In this document: positions 7,008 through 14,310 of the stretch, in pieces | How the letters are laid out: every line of letters starts with the position of its first letter | Numbering within the stretch: the stretch's first letter is position 1 | DNA from: an uncultured Clostridia bacterium | GTDB taxonomy: Bacteria > Bacillota > Clostridia > Christensenellales > Borkfalkiaceae | Reading direction: 5' to 3' | DNA: 17,178 nucleotides | Assembly: GCA_934247855.1 (NCBI GenBank) | Contig: CAKQKA010000033.1 | Location: forward strand, 1-17,178 | Position numbers and translations under genes: made by a program | The notes under the pieces: model-generated | Seen by the model: only the letters and a program-made list of their open reading frames with translations | What the model was told of the DNA's origin: nothing | The model's database searches: none

Positions 7008-8582
7008 ATGATAATTGACGGTCACAAGTATACTCAGGAAGAACTTGATGCATTGACAATACACGACTTGCGTATATTACTAAGCAAAATCGGCGGGGTG
7101 CCTAAAGTCAAAAATCGTCAGGTACTCATCGATGAAATTCTGCAAATTCAGGACGGAACTTTATCTCCCACGAGAACCAATCGAGGAAGAAAACCTAAAT
7201 TCATAAAAATCGAAGCGATGGAGCGCAGCATGCAAGAGGCAGGGAACGCAGAGCAAAACGGCGACATGAACTGTTCTGCGCCGCAGTATGTCGGTCGTTC
7301 CGTCGGACAGAATTATGGCGGCGGCAGCGATTACAGCGGCAATTCGCAGTACAACGACAATTCGCAGTACAACGACAATTCGCAGTATAATCCCGCAAGC
7401 GATTACGAGCGTCGCAGTTACGGCGGTCAGGGCAATGCTGTGATCGTTTCCGACGGACAAGCCGATAAAACGGTGGTTGCGCAAGGCGTGCTTGAAATTA
7501 TGGAAAGCGGTTACGGCTTTTTGCGCACATACGATTGCCATTTCGATTATCCCGATTTTTACGTTGACAGGCAGATTTTAAGGAAGTACGGTCTTAAAAA
7601 CGGAGATTATGTCATAGGTTATGCGGTGAACAAGTTCGATAAAAGCTCGCTCAACGTGCGCGAAGTCGTAAGCATAAACGGAATTCCCGTTGCCGAATTC
7701 AGGCGCGGTCGTTATTTCGACGATTACGCCGCGGTTTATCCCGACGAACGTCTTGTTTTGTCGCGCGGGACGGACGATTTTGCCCTTCGCGCAATCGATA
7801 TGGTTGCGCCTATCGGCAAAGGTCAACGCGGCCTTATAGTCGCGCCGCCCAAAACGGGTAAAACCACGCTGCTTAAAAAACTCGCCCGCGCGATAGAAAC
7901 CAATTATCCGGGCGTATATCTTATCGTTTTGCTTATCGACGAGCGTCCCGAAGAAGTTACCGATTTTGCCGACGTCGTTAAAAAAGGCGAAGTCGTCGCT
8001 TCAACATTCGACGAATCGCCCGAAAAACATATCAAGTTTGCCGAAATTTACTTAGAGCGTGCAAAACGCCTTGTAGAATGCGGTAAAGACGTAGTTATTC
8101 TTCTCGACTCTATAACAAAACTTGCAAGAGCGTATAACAACGTAATTCCGTCGTCGGGTAAAACGCTGTCGGGCGGGGTAGATCCGCAGGCGCTTATAGC
8201 ACCCAAAAAGTTCTTTGGTACGGCAAGAAATCTTAAAGACGGCGCAAGTCTTACAATAATTTCCACTGCTTTGGTCGAAACCGGCAGCCGTATGGACGAC
8301 GTTATCTTCGAAGAATTCAAAGGCACGGGCAATATGGAAATCGTGCTTTCGAGATATCTTTCCGAACGCAGAATTTTCCCCGCAATCGACTTGTTCAAAT
8401 CGGGCACGAGAAACGAAGAGAACTTGTTTGATAAAACGCAGATGGAAGGCGTTTACAAGTTGCGCAGATTCCTGGCTCAACAGGATGCGCCGTCCGAAAC
8501 CTTCCTCGAAATGGTTCAGAAATCTTCGGATAACGACGACCTTTTGAGTAAACTTGACGTATGGATTAAAATGTTCGGCTAA
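7008..8582 (+). CDS. rho: Transcription termination factor Rho with Q/N-rich insertion
   Basis: Rho is the hexameric RNA-dependent ATPase that ends transcription of untranslated RNA. The 524-residue protein has an N-terminal Rho_N three-helix domain (~9-47), then a disordered insert (~50-150), an RNA-binding cold-shock-like domain (~155-222, GVLEIMESGYGFLR), and the ATPase core. The core shows the P-loop APPKTGKTT (279-287), Walker B LIVLLIDE (305-312), the Q-loop region SGKTLSGGVDP (383-393) and the R-loop GTGNMEI (439-445). E. coli Rho is 419 residues; the extra length is mostly the insert, which begins basic (RTNRGRKPKF) and ends rich in G, S, N, Q and Y with three QYN repeats. The start follows GAGGTG six bases upstream. 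A T8 run lies 18 bases after the stop without a clear stem. Confidence 0.97.
   Translation: MIIDGHKYTQEELDALTIHDLRILLSKIGGVPKVKNRQVLIDEILQIQDGTLSPTRTNRGRKPKFIKIEAMERSMQEAGNAEQNGDMNCSAPQYVGRSVGQNYGGGSDYSGNSQYNDNSQYNDNSQYNPASDYERRSYGGQGNAVIVSDGQADKTVVAQGVLEIMESGYGFLRTYDCHFDYPDFYVDRQILRKYGLKNGDYVIGYAVNKFDKSSLNVREVVSINGIPVAEFRRGRYFDDYAAVYPDERLVLSRGTDDFALRAIDMVAPIGKGQRGLIVAPPKTGKTTLLKKLARAIETNYPGVYLIVLLIDERPEEVTDFADVVKKGEVVASTFDESPEKHIKFAEIYLERAKRLVECGKDVVILLDSITKLARAYNNVIPSSGKTLSGGVDPQALIAPKKFFGTARNLKDGASLTIISTALVETGSRMDDVIFEEFKGTGNMEIVLSRYLSERRIFPAIDLFKSGTRNEENLFDKTQMEGVYKLRRFLAQQDAPSETFLEMVQKSSDNDDLLSKLDVWIKMFG
7341..7390 (+). repeat. 18-bp tandem repeat inside rho (NSQYND units)
   Basis: Two exact copies of AATTCGCAGTACAACGAC (7341-7358, 7359-7376) are followed by a partial third copy (7377-7390) with one C-to-T change. 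They encode NSQYND, NSQYND and NSQYN at Rho residues 112-128. The unit length is a multiple of three, so slippage can lengthen or shorten the low-complexity segment without breaking the gene. Confidence 0.95.
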
Positions 8583-8632
8583 GATGCGGACGGTTGTGTG
8601 TTTTTTTTGACGCGTGCATTTTTACAAGCAAA

Positions 8633-9259
8633 TTAAAACAGCGACAAAAAATAATCGTATAGTTTCAGCCCTGAATCGGAGCCGCTTAAAAACGGTCGCT
8701 CGGGGTGAAACTGCACTCCGAAAATTTTCGTATCTTTAACAAAAGCGGCTTCGATTACGCCGTCGTCGGAAAAGGCGCATGGAGTAACGTTTTTGCCGCA
8801 TAATTCGAGTTTTTGGCGATGACAGGAGTTTACCATGACCTTTTTTCCGAAAATATCGCGCATGAAACCTGCTTTGTTTGTAATTTCGTGGTATGTGTCG
8901 CGCTTGTCGTCATAGTGAATATATTGCTTTTCTATGCGTTGCGAAAGCGTGCCGCCGAAATAAACGTTAATCATTTGCAAACCGCGGCAAACGCCCATCA
9001 CGGGTGCGTTTTTGCGTTCAAAAAGGGCAAGCAGGTATTGTTCTGAAATATCGCGCACAAGGCTTACCGACCTGCAATTTTTTTCGCGCGAGCGGTAAAA
9101 GCAAGGCGAAATATCGCCGCCGCCTGCAAGCAACAGCCCGTCGCAATCGTTGGCTTTACGCACGTCGGTAGAGAATACGGCTTGCGCCCCGACTGCGGTC
9201 AAAGCGTTTTTATAGTTAACAAGTATATTTTCATCGCCGTAAATAAATATTTTCTTCAT
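8633..9259 (-). CDS. Peptidase C26 / gamma-glutamyl-GABA hydrolase-like class-I amidotransferase
   Basis: The 208-residue protein has the class-I glutamine amidotransferase fold. The nucleophile is Cys91 in MGVCRGLQ, and the His/Glu pair is H185 and E187 in GVQFHPE. LLLAGGGDISP (42-52) and VNSCHRQ (143-149) match the gamma-glutamyl-gamma-aminobutyrate hydrolase (PuuD-like) family, which cleaves gamma-glutamyl amide bonds. It is shorter than E. coli PuuD, and no putrescine genes are nearby, so substrate is open. The ATG at 9259 begins at the conserved KKIFIYG strand but has no clear ribosome site. An upstream in-frame ATG (9298) would add 13 residues and lies in the ribosome site of the divergent gene. 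TAAAAT occurs directly before ATG 9259, so a very short leader is possible. It converges on rho. Confidence 0.85.
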   Translation of the reverse strand: MKKIFIYGDENILVNYKNALTAVGAQAVFSTDVRKANDCDGLLLAGGGDISPCFYRSREKNCRSVSLVRDISEQYLLALFERKNAPVMGVCRGLQMINVYFGGTLSQRIEKQYIHYDDKRDTYHEITNKAGFMRDIFGKKVMVNSCHRQKLELCGKNVTPCAFSDDGVIEAAFVKDTKIFGVQFHPERPFLSGSDSGLKLYDYFLSLF

Positions 9260-9311
9260 ATGATATTTTACGGCAAAAAGCAGTTCGGAGTTACACATCG
9301 GAGGTATATCA

Positions 9312-9983
9312 ATGAAAATCGGAATAATTATCGCAATGGATAAAGAAATGGGCGGTATAATGCGCATCGTAAGCGAGGTCGAACGACTCACGCACAGCGC
9401 GCTGTACGAGGTTTACCGCGCTCGGTTCGGCGATAAAATGCTTTATATCGTCAAGTCTGGCATAGGCGAAATAGCCGCGGCTGCGGCAACGCAGTATTTA
9501 ATTACCGCTTACGGCACGGACTTGATTTTAAACTTCGGCGTTTGCGGAAAGTTAAACCCCGAACTAAAAGTATTGCAAACGGTGGCGGTAAGCTCGGTTG
9601 TGCATTATCAGTTCGATTTGTCTGCTATAGATAACGTGCCCGTCGGCTATTACGAAGAGTATAAAAGCATAAACATTCCTACCGCAAAACATCTTTTGGA
9701 TATTGCTTTGTCGGTGGACGGCAGTTTGAAAACCGCGGTTTGCGCCTCGGGCGATAAGTTTATCGATAAAAAAGAGGATAGACAGCGTTTGTTCAAAGAT
9801 TTCAACGCCGACGTGTGCGAAATGGAATCGGCGGGCGTTTTGCTTACATGCAACAGGAACAACACGCCGTGCCTTATCATAAAATCCATAAGCGACGACG
9901 AGGCAATGGGCTACAACGAATTTTCAAACATTGCCGCCGAACGCCACACCGACCTTATAGAAGCGATTTTAAAAAAGTTATAA
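9312..9983 (+). CDS. MTA/SAH nucleosidase-like phosphorylase-superfamily protein
   Basis: The 223-residue protein belongs to the PNP/UDP phosphorylase superfamily and most resembles 5'-methylthioadenosine/S-adenosylhomocysteine nucleosidase. That enzyme removes adenine from SAM by-products. Visible features are IGIIIAMDKEM (catalytic-type Glu12), SGIGEIAAAAAT (49-60), ILNFGVCGK (72-80), the ribose-binding EMESAG (170-175) and SISDDE (192-197), with Asp195 as the expected general acid. The middle segment HYQFDLSA differs from the usual YHDVDVTA, and the loop after EMES is Ser rather than Gly, so related nucleosidases cannot be excluded. GGAGG at 9300-9304 supports ATG 9312. Only 52 bp separate it from the divergent C26 gene. 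The next gene follows after 5 bp. Confidence 0.78.
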   Translation: MKIGIIIAMDKEMGGIMRIVSEVERLTHSALYEVYRARFGDKMLYIVKSGIGEIAAAAATQYLITAYGTDLILNFGVCGKLNPELKVLQTVAVSSVVHYQFDLSAIDNVPVGYYEEYKSINIPTAKHLLDIALSVDGSLKTAVCASGDKFIDKKEDRQRLFKDFNADVCEMESAGVLLTCNRNNTPCLIIKSISDDEAMGYNEFSNIAAERHTDLIEAILKKL

Positions 9984-9988
9984 ACGAT

Positions 9989-10651
9989 ATGTCAGATAAT
10001 AAGGGCTTTGCGCACATTATTTGCGCGGGTGAAAAAAGTTGCAGATTTATGCCCGGGTGCGGCGATCTTGTAATCGCTGCCGACGGCGGGCTTAACTATG
10101 CTAGCGAATGGAATATAGAACCGGATATCGTAATCGGCGATTTCGATTCTTTAGGTTACCGCCCGAGCGGTAAAGAAGTGATCGCTCTGCCCGTAGAAAA
10201 GGACGATACCGATACGCTTGACGCGGTAAAAATCGCCGTCGGGCGCGGGTATAACAATTTCTTTCTTCACTGCGCGGCAGGGGGCGAGTGCGACCATACG
10301 ATTGCGAATATCGCCGTTCTTACCATGCTTGCAAAAAACGGCAAGCGCGCATATATGTACGACGGCGAACGCATAGTAACCGTAATTTGCAACGAAACGT
10401 TGATTTTTTCGCCCGAGTGCAAAGGGAAACTGTCCGTTTTTGCATGCGGTGACGAAACAAACGTTAAAATCGACGGATTAAAATACGAATATACAGGCAA
10501 AATAACCAACGATTTTCCGCTCGGTTGCGGGAATTTGTTTATCGGAAAAAGCGGACGGATATATTCCGAAAAATCCGCAATGATAGTTTTTCCGAGCGAG
10601 GTTTTTACCGGTAAACTTTTAAAACGATGCGGAGGACAAAATGAATTATAA
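9989..10651 (+). CDS. thiN: Thiamine pyrophosphokinase
   Basis: The 220-residue protein transfers pyrophosphate from ATP to thiamine, giving the coenzyme thiamine diphosphate directly from salvaged thiamine. Motifs are in the expected order: IAADGGLNYA (29-38), PDIVIGDFDSL (45-55) for ATP and metal, KDDTDTLDA (71-79) for thiamine and metal, and GGECDHTIAN (98-107). Family members usually read GGRxDH, so the Glu-Cys pair is a mild variant. I chose ATG 9989, five bases after the upstream stop, since the conserved domain begins right after it; no clear ribosome site is visible, so coupling to the upstream gene is likely. The 3' end overlaps the start of fhs by 11 bases. No TPP riboswitch is seen. 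Confidence 0.92.
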   Translation: MSDNKGFAHIICAGEKSCRFMPGCGDLVIAADGGLNYASEWNIEPDIVIGDFDSLGYRPSGKEVIALPVEKDDTDTLDAVKIAVGRGYNNFFLHCAAGGECDHTIANIAVLTMLAKNGKRAYMYDGERIVTVICNETLIFSPECKGKLSVFACGDETNVKIDGLKYEYTGKITNDFPLGCGNLFIGKSGRIYSEKSAMIVFPSEVFTGKLLKRCGGQNEL

Positions 10652-12311
10652 GACCGATCTTGAAATAGCGCGCGAGTATAAAATGAAGAACGTAAAGAGC
10701 ATTGCCAAAAAACTCGGCATAAGCTCGGATAACCTCACTTGTTACGGCGATTATATGGCTAAAATCGATACCGTTTGTGCGGATAGTTTACCGCAAAACG
10801 GCAAACTCATTCTTGTTACGGCAATAACTCCCACCAAGGCAGGCGAGGGCAAAACCACAATGACCATAGGTCTTGCAGACGCAATCGCCAAAGAGAAAAG
10901 GCGTACATGCGTATGTCTTCGCGAACCGTCTTTAGGACCTGTGTTCGGCGTAAAAGGCGGCGCGGCGGGCGGAGGATATTCGCAGGTCGTACCTATGGAA
11001 AATATCAATCTGCATTTCACGGGCGATATTCATGCCGTGGGGGCGGCTAACAATTTGCTTGCCGCTATGCTCGACAACCATATTATGCAGGGTAACGCTT
11101 TGAATATCGATTTAAACAACATAACATGGAAACGCTGCCTCGATATGAACGACCGTCAGTTGCGGTTTATTACCGACGGTCAGGGCGGCGGCAAAAACGG
11201 CGTCGAAAGAAAGGACGGTTTCGAAATCACGGTCGCATCCGAGATTATGGCGATTTTGTGTTTAGCCTCCGGTATTGCCGATTTAAAATCCCGCCTTGCA
11301 AGAATAGTCGTCGCGTATAATACAGACGGCAAACCCGTAACCTGCGGCGATTTAAAGGCGCAGGGTGCAATGACCGCGCTTTTGGTCGAAGCGATAAAGC
11401 CAAATCTCGTACAAACGCTCGGCGGCACGCCGGCAATAGTGCACGGCGGTCCGTTTGCGAATATCGCGCACGGCTGCAACTCGGTTATCGCAACACGGTT
11501 TGCGCTCAAAAAAGCCGATTTTGTAGTAACCGAAGCAGGTTTCGGCGCGGACTTGGGTGCGGAAAAGTTCTTCGATATAAAGTGCAGGACGGCAGGTTTA
11601 ACGCCGTCGGCTTGCGTGGTTGTCGCAACGGTTCGCGCGCTCAAAATGCACGGCGGCGCACCGCTCGATGCGCTTAAAACGCCCGATATCGTTGCGCTTG
11701 AAAAAGGGTTGCCCAATCTCTTCCGCCACGTTTCAAACGTTACAAACGTTTATAAAGTGCCTTGCGTCGTCGCGATAAATAAGTTTACGACCGACAGCAA
11801 AGCCGAACTCGATCTTATAATCAAAAAATGCGCCGAACAAGGCGTTAAAGCGGTTGTCGCCGACGTATGGGGTAAGGGCGGTTCGGGCGCGAAAACTCTT
11901 GCACGCGAAGTAATCGCCGCAACCGAAAAAGCAAATAATTTTGAGTTTTGCTATCAGACAGATTTGCCGATCAAAGAAAAAATCGAAGCGGTGGTAACCC
12001 GCGTTTATCATGGCACCGGGGTAAGTTATACCGAGCAAGCCGACCGCGCCATTCTTGCGGCGGAGAAAAACGGATTCGGTAACTTGCCTGTTTGTATTGC
12101 CAAAACGCAGTATTCTTTTTCGGACGATATGGCAAAGATTTGCGCACCCGACGATTTTACCGTCACCGTAAGGAATGTTAAAGTTTCGGCAGGAGCGGGG
12201 TTCGTGGTCGTCTATCTTGGCGATATTCTCACCATGCCCGGGTTGCCGGTGCACCCCGCCGCCGAAAATATCGACGTCGATGAAAAGGGCAATATCTACG
12301 GTTTGTTCTGA
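10641..12311 (+). CDS. fhs: Formate-tetrahydrofolate ligase
   Basis: This enzyme joins formate to tetrahydrofolate using ATP, making 10-formyl-THF for purine and formyl-Met synthesis or, in acetogens, for the Wood-Ljungdahl methyl branch. The 556-residue length matches the family. The P-loop TPTKAGEGKTT is at 63-73, followed by REPSLGPVFGVKGGAAGGG (94-112) and the INLHFTGDIHAVGAANN stretch (122-138), both hallmark segments. GGAGG six bases before ATG 10641 supports the start, which lies inside the end of thiN. No other Wood-Ljungdahl gene is in the window, so its role here is most simply one-carbon supply. All signature residues look intact. Confidence 0.97.
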   Translation: MNYKTDLEIAREYKMKNVKSIAKKLGISSDNLTCYGDYMAKIDTVCADSLPQNGKLILVTAITPTKAGEGKTTMTIGLADAIAKEKRRTCVCLREPSLGPVFGVKGGAAGGGYSQVVPMENINLHFTGDIHAVGAANNLLAAMLDNHIMQGNALNIDLNNITWKRCLDMNDRQLRFITDGQGGGKNGVERKDGFEITVASEIMAILCLASGIADLKSRLARIVVAYNTDGKPVTCGDLKAQGAMTALLVEAIKPNLVQTLGGTPAIVHGGPFANIAHGCNSVIATRFALKKADFVVTEAGFGADLGAEKFFDIKCRTAGLTPSACVVVATVRALKMHGGAPLDALKTPDIVALEKGLPNLFRHVSNVTNVYKVPCVVAINKFTTDSKAELDLIIKKCAEQGVKAVVADVWGKGGSGAKTLAREVIAATEKANNFEFCYQTDLPIKEKIEAVVTRVYHGTGVSYTEQADRAILAAEKNGFGNLPVCIAKTQYSFSDDMAKICAPDDFTVTVRNVKVSAGAGFVVVYLGDILTMPGLPVHPAAENIDVDEKGNIYGLF

Positions 12312-12331
12312 TTTAATCACGAGGTTTTAGT

Positions 12332-12865
12332 ATGTATATCTGGACGGGCATAATAGTAGAAGGTCAGTTAAACGAGGTAAAAGCCGAGGCTATTAAAGCG
12401 GAAGAAAAACTAAATCTTCCGCCGTTGTTCGGTTTCCCCATGCACGTTTCGGTAAAGATTTCTTTCTTTGTCCCGAACGATAAAACGAACGAAGTCGTCG
12501 ATTTTCTGACCGAATATTTTTCTTCGTTAAAACCGTTTGCCATACCCGTTAAGGCGATTGAACTCGAAGATACGATCGTGTGGGTAAGGATGAAAGAGTG
12601 CGATGAACTTAAGAAAATTCAGTCCGATATGAACAGGTTGTTAGGCGAAAAATTCGGCGTTTTGGTGCACGAATACGATACCGACTTCAAGTTCCATTCG
12701 ACACTTTGCATGGCAGACGAGGGCACGGCAAAAGCCTTTTATACCGAGGTTAAAAACGCGCACGTTCCGTCCGTTTTAAAAGCGAAAAAAGCGGGGATTG
12801 CCATATCCGAAGAGTGGAAACCGTTCGGGTTCAAAATTATAAAAACCATTGATTTCTTAGCCTGA
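12332..12865 (+). CDS. 2H phosphoesterase-like protein (2'-5' RNA ligase superfamily)
   Basis: The 177-residue protein has two histidine motifs about 84 residues apart, HVS (38-40) and HST (122-124), each on a predicted beta strand. This is the layout of the LigT/CPDase 2H fold. Members cleave or form 2',5' or cyclic phosphodiester bonds in RNA or nucleotides. The first motif has Ser instead of the more common Thr, which the family tolerates. Substrate cannot be predicted. GAGG nine bases upstream supports ATG 12332; only 20 bp separate it from fhs, so it is probably the last gene of that operon. Confidence 0.75.
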   Translation: MYIWTGIIVEGQLNEVKAEAIKAEEKLNLPPLFGFPMHVSVKISFFVPNDKTNEVVDFLTEYFSSLKPFAIPVKAIELEDTIVWVRMKECDELKKIQSDMNRLLGEKFGVLVHEYDTDFKFHSTLCMADEGTAKAFYTEVKNAHVPSVLKAKKAGIAISEEWKPFGFKIIKTIDFLA

Positions 12866-12872
12866 AAATAAA

Positions 12873-12896
12873 ATTACGATAGACGTAATAATTTTT
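12873..12896 (+). terminator. Weak terminator-like hairpin after the fhs operon
   Basis: ATTACG (12873-12878) pairs with CGTAAT (12884-12889) across a five-base loop and is followed by AATTTTT. The stem is short and AT-rich, so efficiency would be modest. It lies eight bases past the stop of the 2H phosphoesterase gene and before the ppa promoter. Confidence 0.45.
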
Positions 12897-12922
12897 AAAA
12901 AAATAGAAAATATAATCGATTT

Positions 12923-12950
12923 TTGACATGATTATGTTTTTATGTAAATC
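12923..12950 (+). promoter_or_regulatory. SigmaA-type promoter for ppa
   Basis: A perfect TTGACA (12923-12928) is followed after 16 bp by TAAATC (12945-12950). Transcription would begin just before the AAAGGAGGG ribosome site (12953-12961), giving a very short leader before ATG 12969. Confidence 0.6.
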
Positions 12951-12968
12951 ATAAAGGAGGGAAAGTAA

Positions 12969-13502
12969 ATGTCGAATTTATGGCACGACGTAAGCATTGA
13001 AAGAGTAAAACCCGAGGACTTTATCTGCGTTATAGAAATAGGAAAAGGCAGTAAGAAAAAATACGAACTCGATAAGGAAACGGGGTACATAATTCTCGAT
13101 AGAATACTGTACACTTCAACTCACTATCCTGCAAATTACGGGTTCATTCCCAAAACGCTTTGCGACGACGGCGACCCGCTCGACGTGTTGTTGCTTTGCT
13201 CGGAAGAACTTGATCCGCTGACTATTTGTCGGGCTTATCCCATCGGCGTAATCGCCATGATAGATAACGGAAGATTTGACGAAAAAATTATAGCGATACC
13301 TTTTTCCGATCCGACGTACAATTGTTACAAAGATATATCCGAATTGCCGGCGCACATATTTGAAGAGATGCGGCATTTCTTTACCGTCTATAAAAATCTC
13401 GAAGGAATGGAAACCGCGGTCGAGCAGGTAAGCGACAGACAAAAGGCGATAGAGGTCATAAAATCCTCGCTCGAGCTTTATAAAAAAACTTTTTCAAAAT
13501 GA
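12969..13502 (+). CDS. ppa: Soluble inorganic pyrophosphatase, family I
   Basis: This cytosolic enzyme hydrolyses pyrophosphate and so drives forward the reactions that release it, such as nucleotide and coenzyme synthesis. The 177-residue length is normal for the hexameric bacterial form. The family signature is DGDPLDV at 67-73, whose three aspartates (67, 69, 72) bind the catalytic metals. YELDKETG (32-39), LDRILYTSTHYPANYGFIP (43-61) and the late YKNLEG segment also match. AAAGGAGGG seven bases upstream makes the start certain. Many Clostridia instead use family II enzymes, so a family I form is a useful lineage hint. Its stop overlaps the ATG of the following interrupted gene as ATGA. 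Confidence 0.96.
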   Translation: MSNLWHDVSIERVKPEDFICVIEIGKGSKKKYELDKETGYIILDRILYTSTHYPANYGFIPKTLCDDGDPLDVLLLCSEELDPLTICRAYPIGVIAMIDNGRFDEKIIAIPFSDPTYNCYKDISELPAHIFEEMRHFFTVYKNLEGMETAVEQVSDRQKAIEVIKSSLELYKKTFSK

Positions 13503-14146
13503 TTTCGGCTAAACATGGTAATACCGCCGCCGTGCATGAAATGCGGCTTAAAATGCAGCCGTTCGATGCTATGCCAGACAAGAATAAAGCAAACCTCGGT
13601 CTTGCGACCGTGTTTTTGCTAATACAGCGTTGCGCTCGCGTGTTATACGTCGGTATTAACGCGCTCACGCGCCTTGTCTTACCTAAAAACATGGACGCAA
13701 GACTTGCAGGCAACCAAAACGCTGCTATTTTCGATGATTTTTGACAAAGTCGAACGCCGACGTACTGGACGTACTTCAAGCGAGAGTTTGGCAAAAAGGG
13801 CGTAAATATCGGCGTTTTGGCGGGGTTCGTATTACTCTTGTCTGGCATAAAATCGGGCGAGAAGATTTATGAACTAAGGCTATACGACGAAAAACGGCAA
13901 AAGATCGAGCGCGGCGATTATATTGTTTTCACCGCCGAAAACGGCGAACGGCTTACGGCAAAAGTAACCGATATTTTAAGGTTCAACGATTTTGTTAAGC
14001 TCTATGCAGCTTTGCCGAAAACCAAAATAGGCTATAAAGCGCACGAAATCGCAGATCCCGAAGATATGGCGCAGTATTATGCCGAAAATGAAATTAAGAA
14101 ATACGGCGTGGTTGCGCTTAAAATCGAACTCGCAAACCTGCGGTAG
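13499..14146 (+). pseudogene. ASCH-domain protein gene split by a 274-bp element
   Basis: ASCH domains are small beta-barrel folds thought to bind RNA or nucleic-acid ligands. The front part (13499-13570) ends with HEMRLKMQPFDA. The back part resumes at 13847 with IKSGEKIYELRLYDEKRQKI and runs to 14146, ending VVALKIELANLR. Deleting 13573-13848 (276 bp, 92 codons) joins them as PFDAIKSGEKIYELRL, which matches the expected PF..I..G.K..E.RL motif of the family. The intact gene would encode ~123 residues from ATG 13499 (ATGA overlap with ppa) or ~112 from GTG 13532, where family homology begins. The inserted element brings a TGA at 13742 in this frame. A TTG at 13817 could restart translation but would lack the first strand. 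No other lesion is visible, so the insertion looks recent. Confidence 0.88.
13573..13846 (+). mobile_element. MITE-like non-coding element with terminal inverted repeats, copy 1
   Basis: The ends GCCAGACAAGAATAA (13573) and the complement GCCAGACAAGAGTAA (read inward from 13846) match over 14 of 15 bases, and similarity continues for roughly ten more. Both ends are flanked by AT, a 2-bp target duplication; the ASCH reading frame is restored only if AT, not TA, is taken as the duplicated base pair. Inside, CCAAAACGC (13714-13722) pairs with GCGTTTTGG (13812-13820), forming a 107-nt imperfect palindrome whose centre is ACGTACTGGACGTAC. No conserved protein is encoded: compared with copy 2, a one-base indel near 13691-13710 shifts frame. 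It would depend on a transposase encoded elsewhere. Confidence 0.88.
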
Positions 14147-14189
14147 TGAGGGAAAAAATCGAATAATAACGTTAAAATCTCAATATTGT

Positions 14190-14218
14190 TTGACAACTCG
14201 CACGGGCGCGCATATAAT
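14190..14218 (+). promoter_or_regulatory. Full-consensus sigmaA promoter TTGACA-17-TATAAT
   Basis: TTGACA (14190-14195) and TATAAT (14213-14218) are perfect hexamers with an optimal 17-bp spacer. The start should be near 14225, leaving an ~86-base leader before the membrane protein gene. In that leader TTGCC (14237-14241) and GGCAA (14264-14268) can pair, with ATA/TAT extending the stem after a two-base bulge. Confidence 0.92.
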
Positions 14219-14310
14219 TAGCGTATAACAAAAAGATTGCCGCATAACGAACGATCGGCGTATGGCAAACAAAGAGCATACTTGAACAACAAGCACAAGG
14301 AGCAACTTAA

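Noticed and set aside
8586..8608. T8 run after rho as an intrinsic terminator
   Set aside because: No stable stem precedes the T-run; kept only as a note since convergent genes meet here.
9989..10020. TPP riboswitch or other riboswitch before thiN
   Set aside because: Only five bases separate it from the upstream stop, and no thi-box-like sequence is seen.
13499..13744. An independent 81-residue protein after ppa
   Set aside because: Its first 24 residues belong to the ASCH gene and the rest is the mobile element read by chance; copy 2 shifts frame after the shared LTRLVL stretch.
13573..13846. CRISPR array or intron explanation for the insertion
   Set aside because: There are no regularly spaced direct repeats, and terminal inverted repeats plus a target duplication fit a DNA transposon derivative better than a group I or II intron.
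13571..13849. TA target duplication (IS630/mariner style) for copy 1
   Set aside because: Using TA leaves a frameshift in the ASCH gene, whereas AT restores the family motif exactly.
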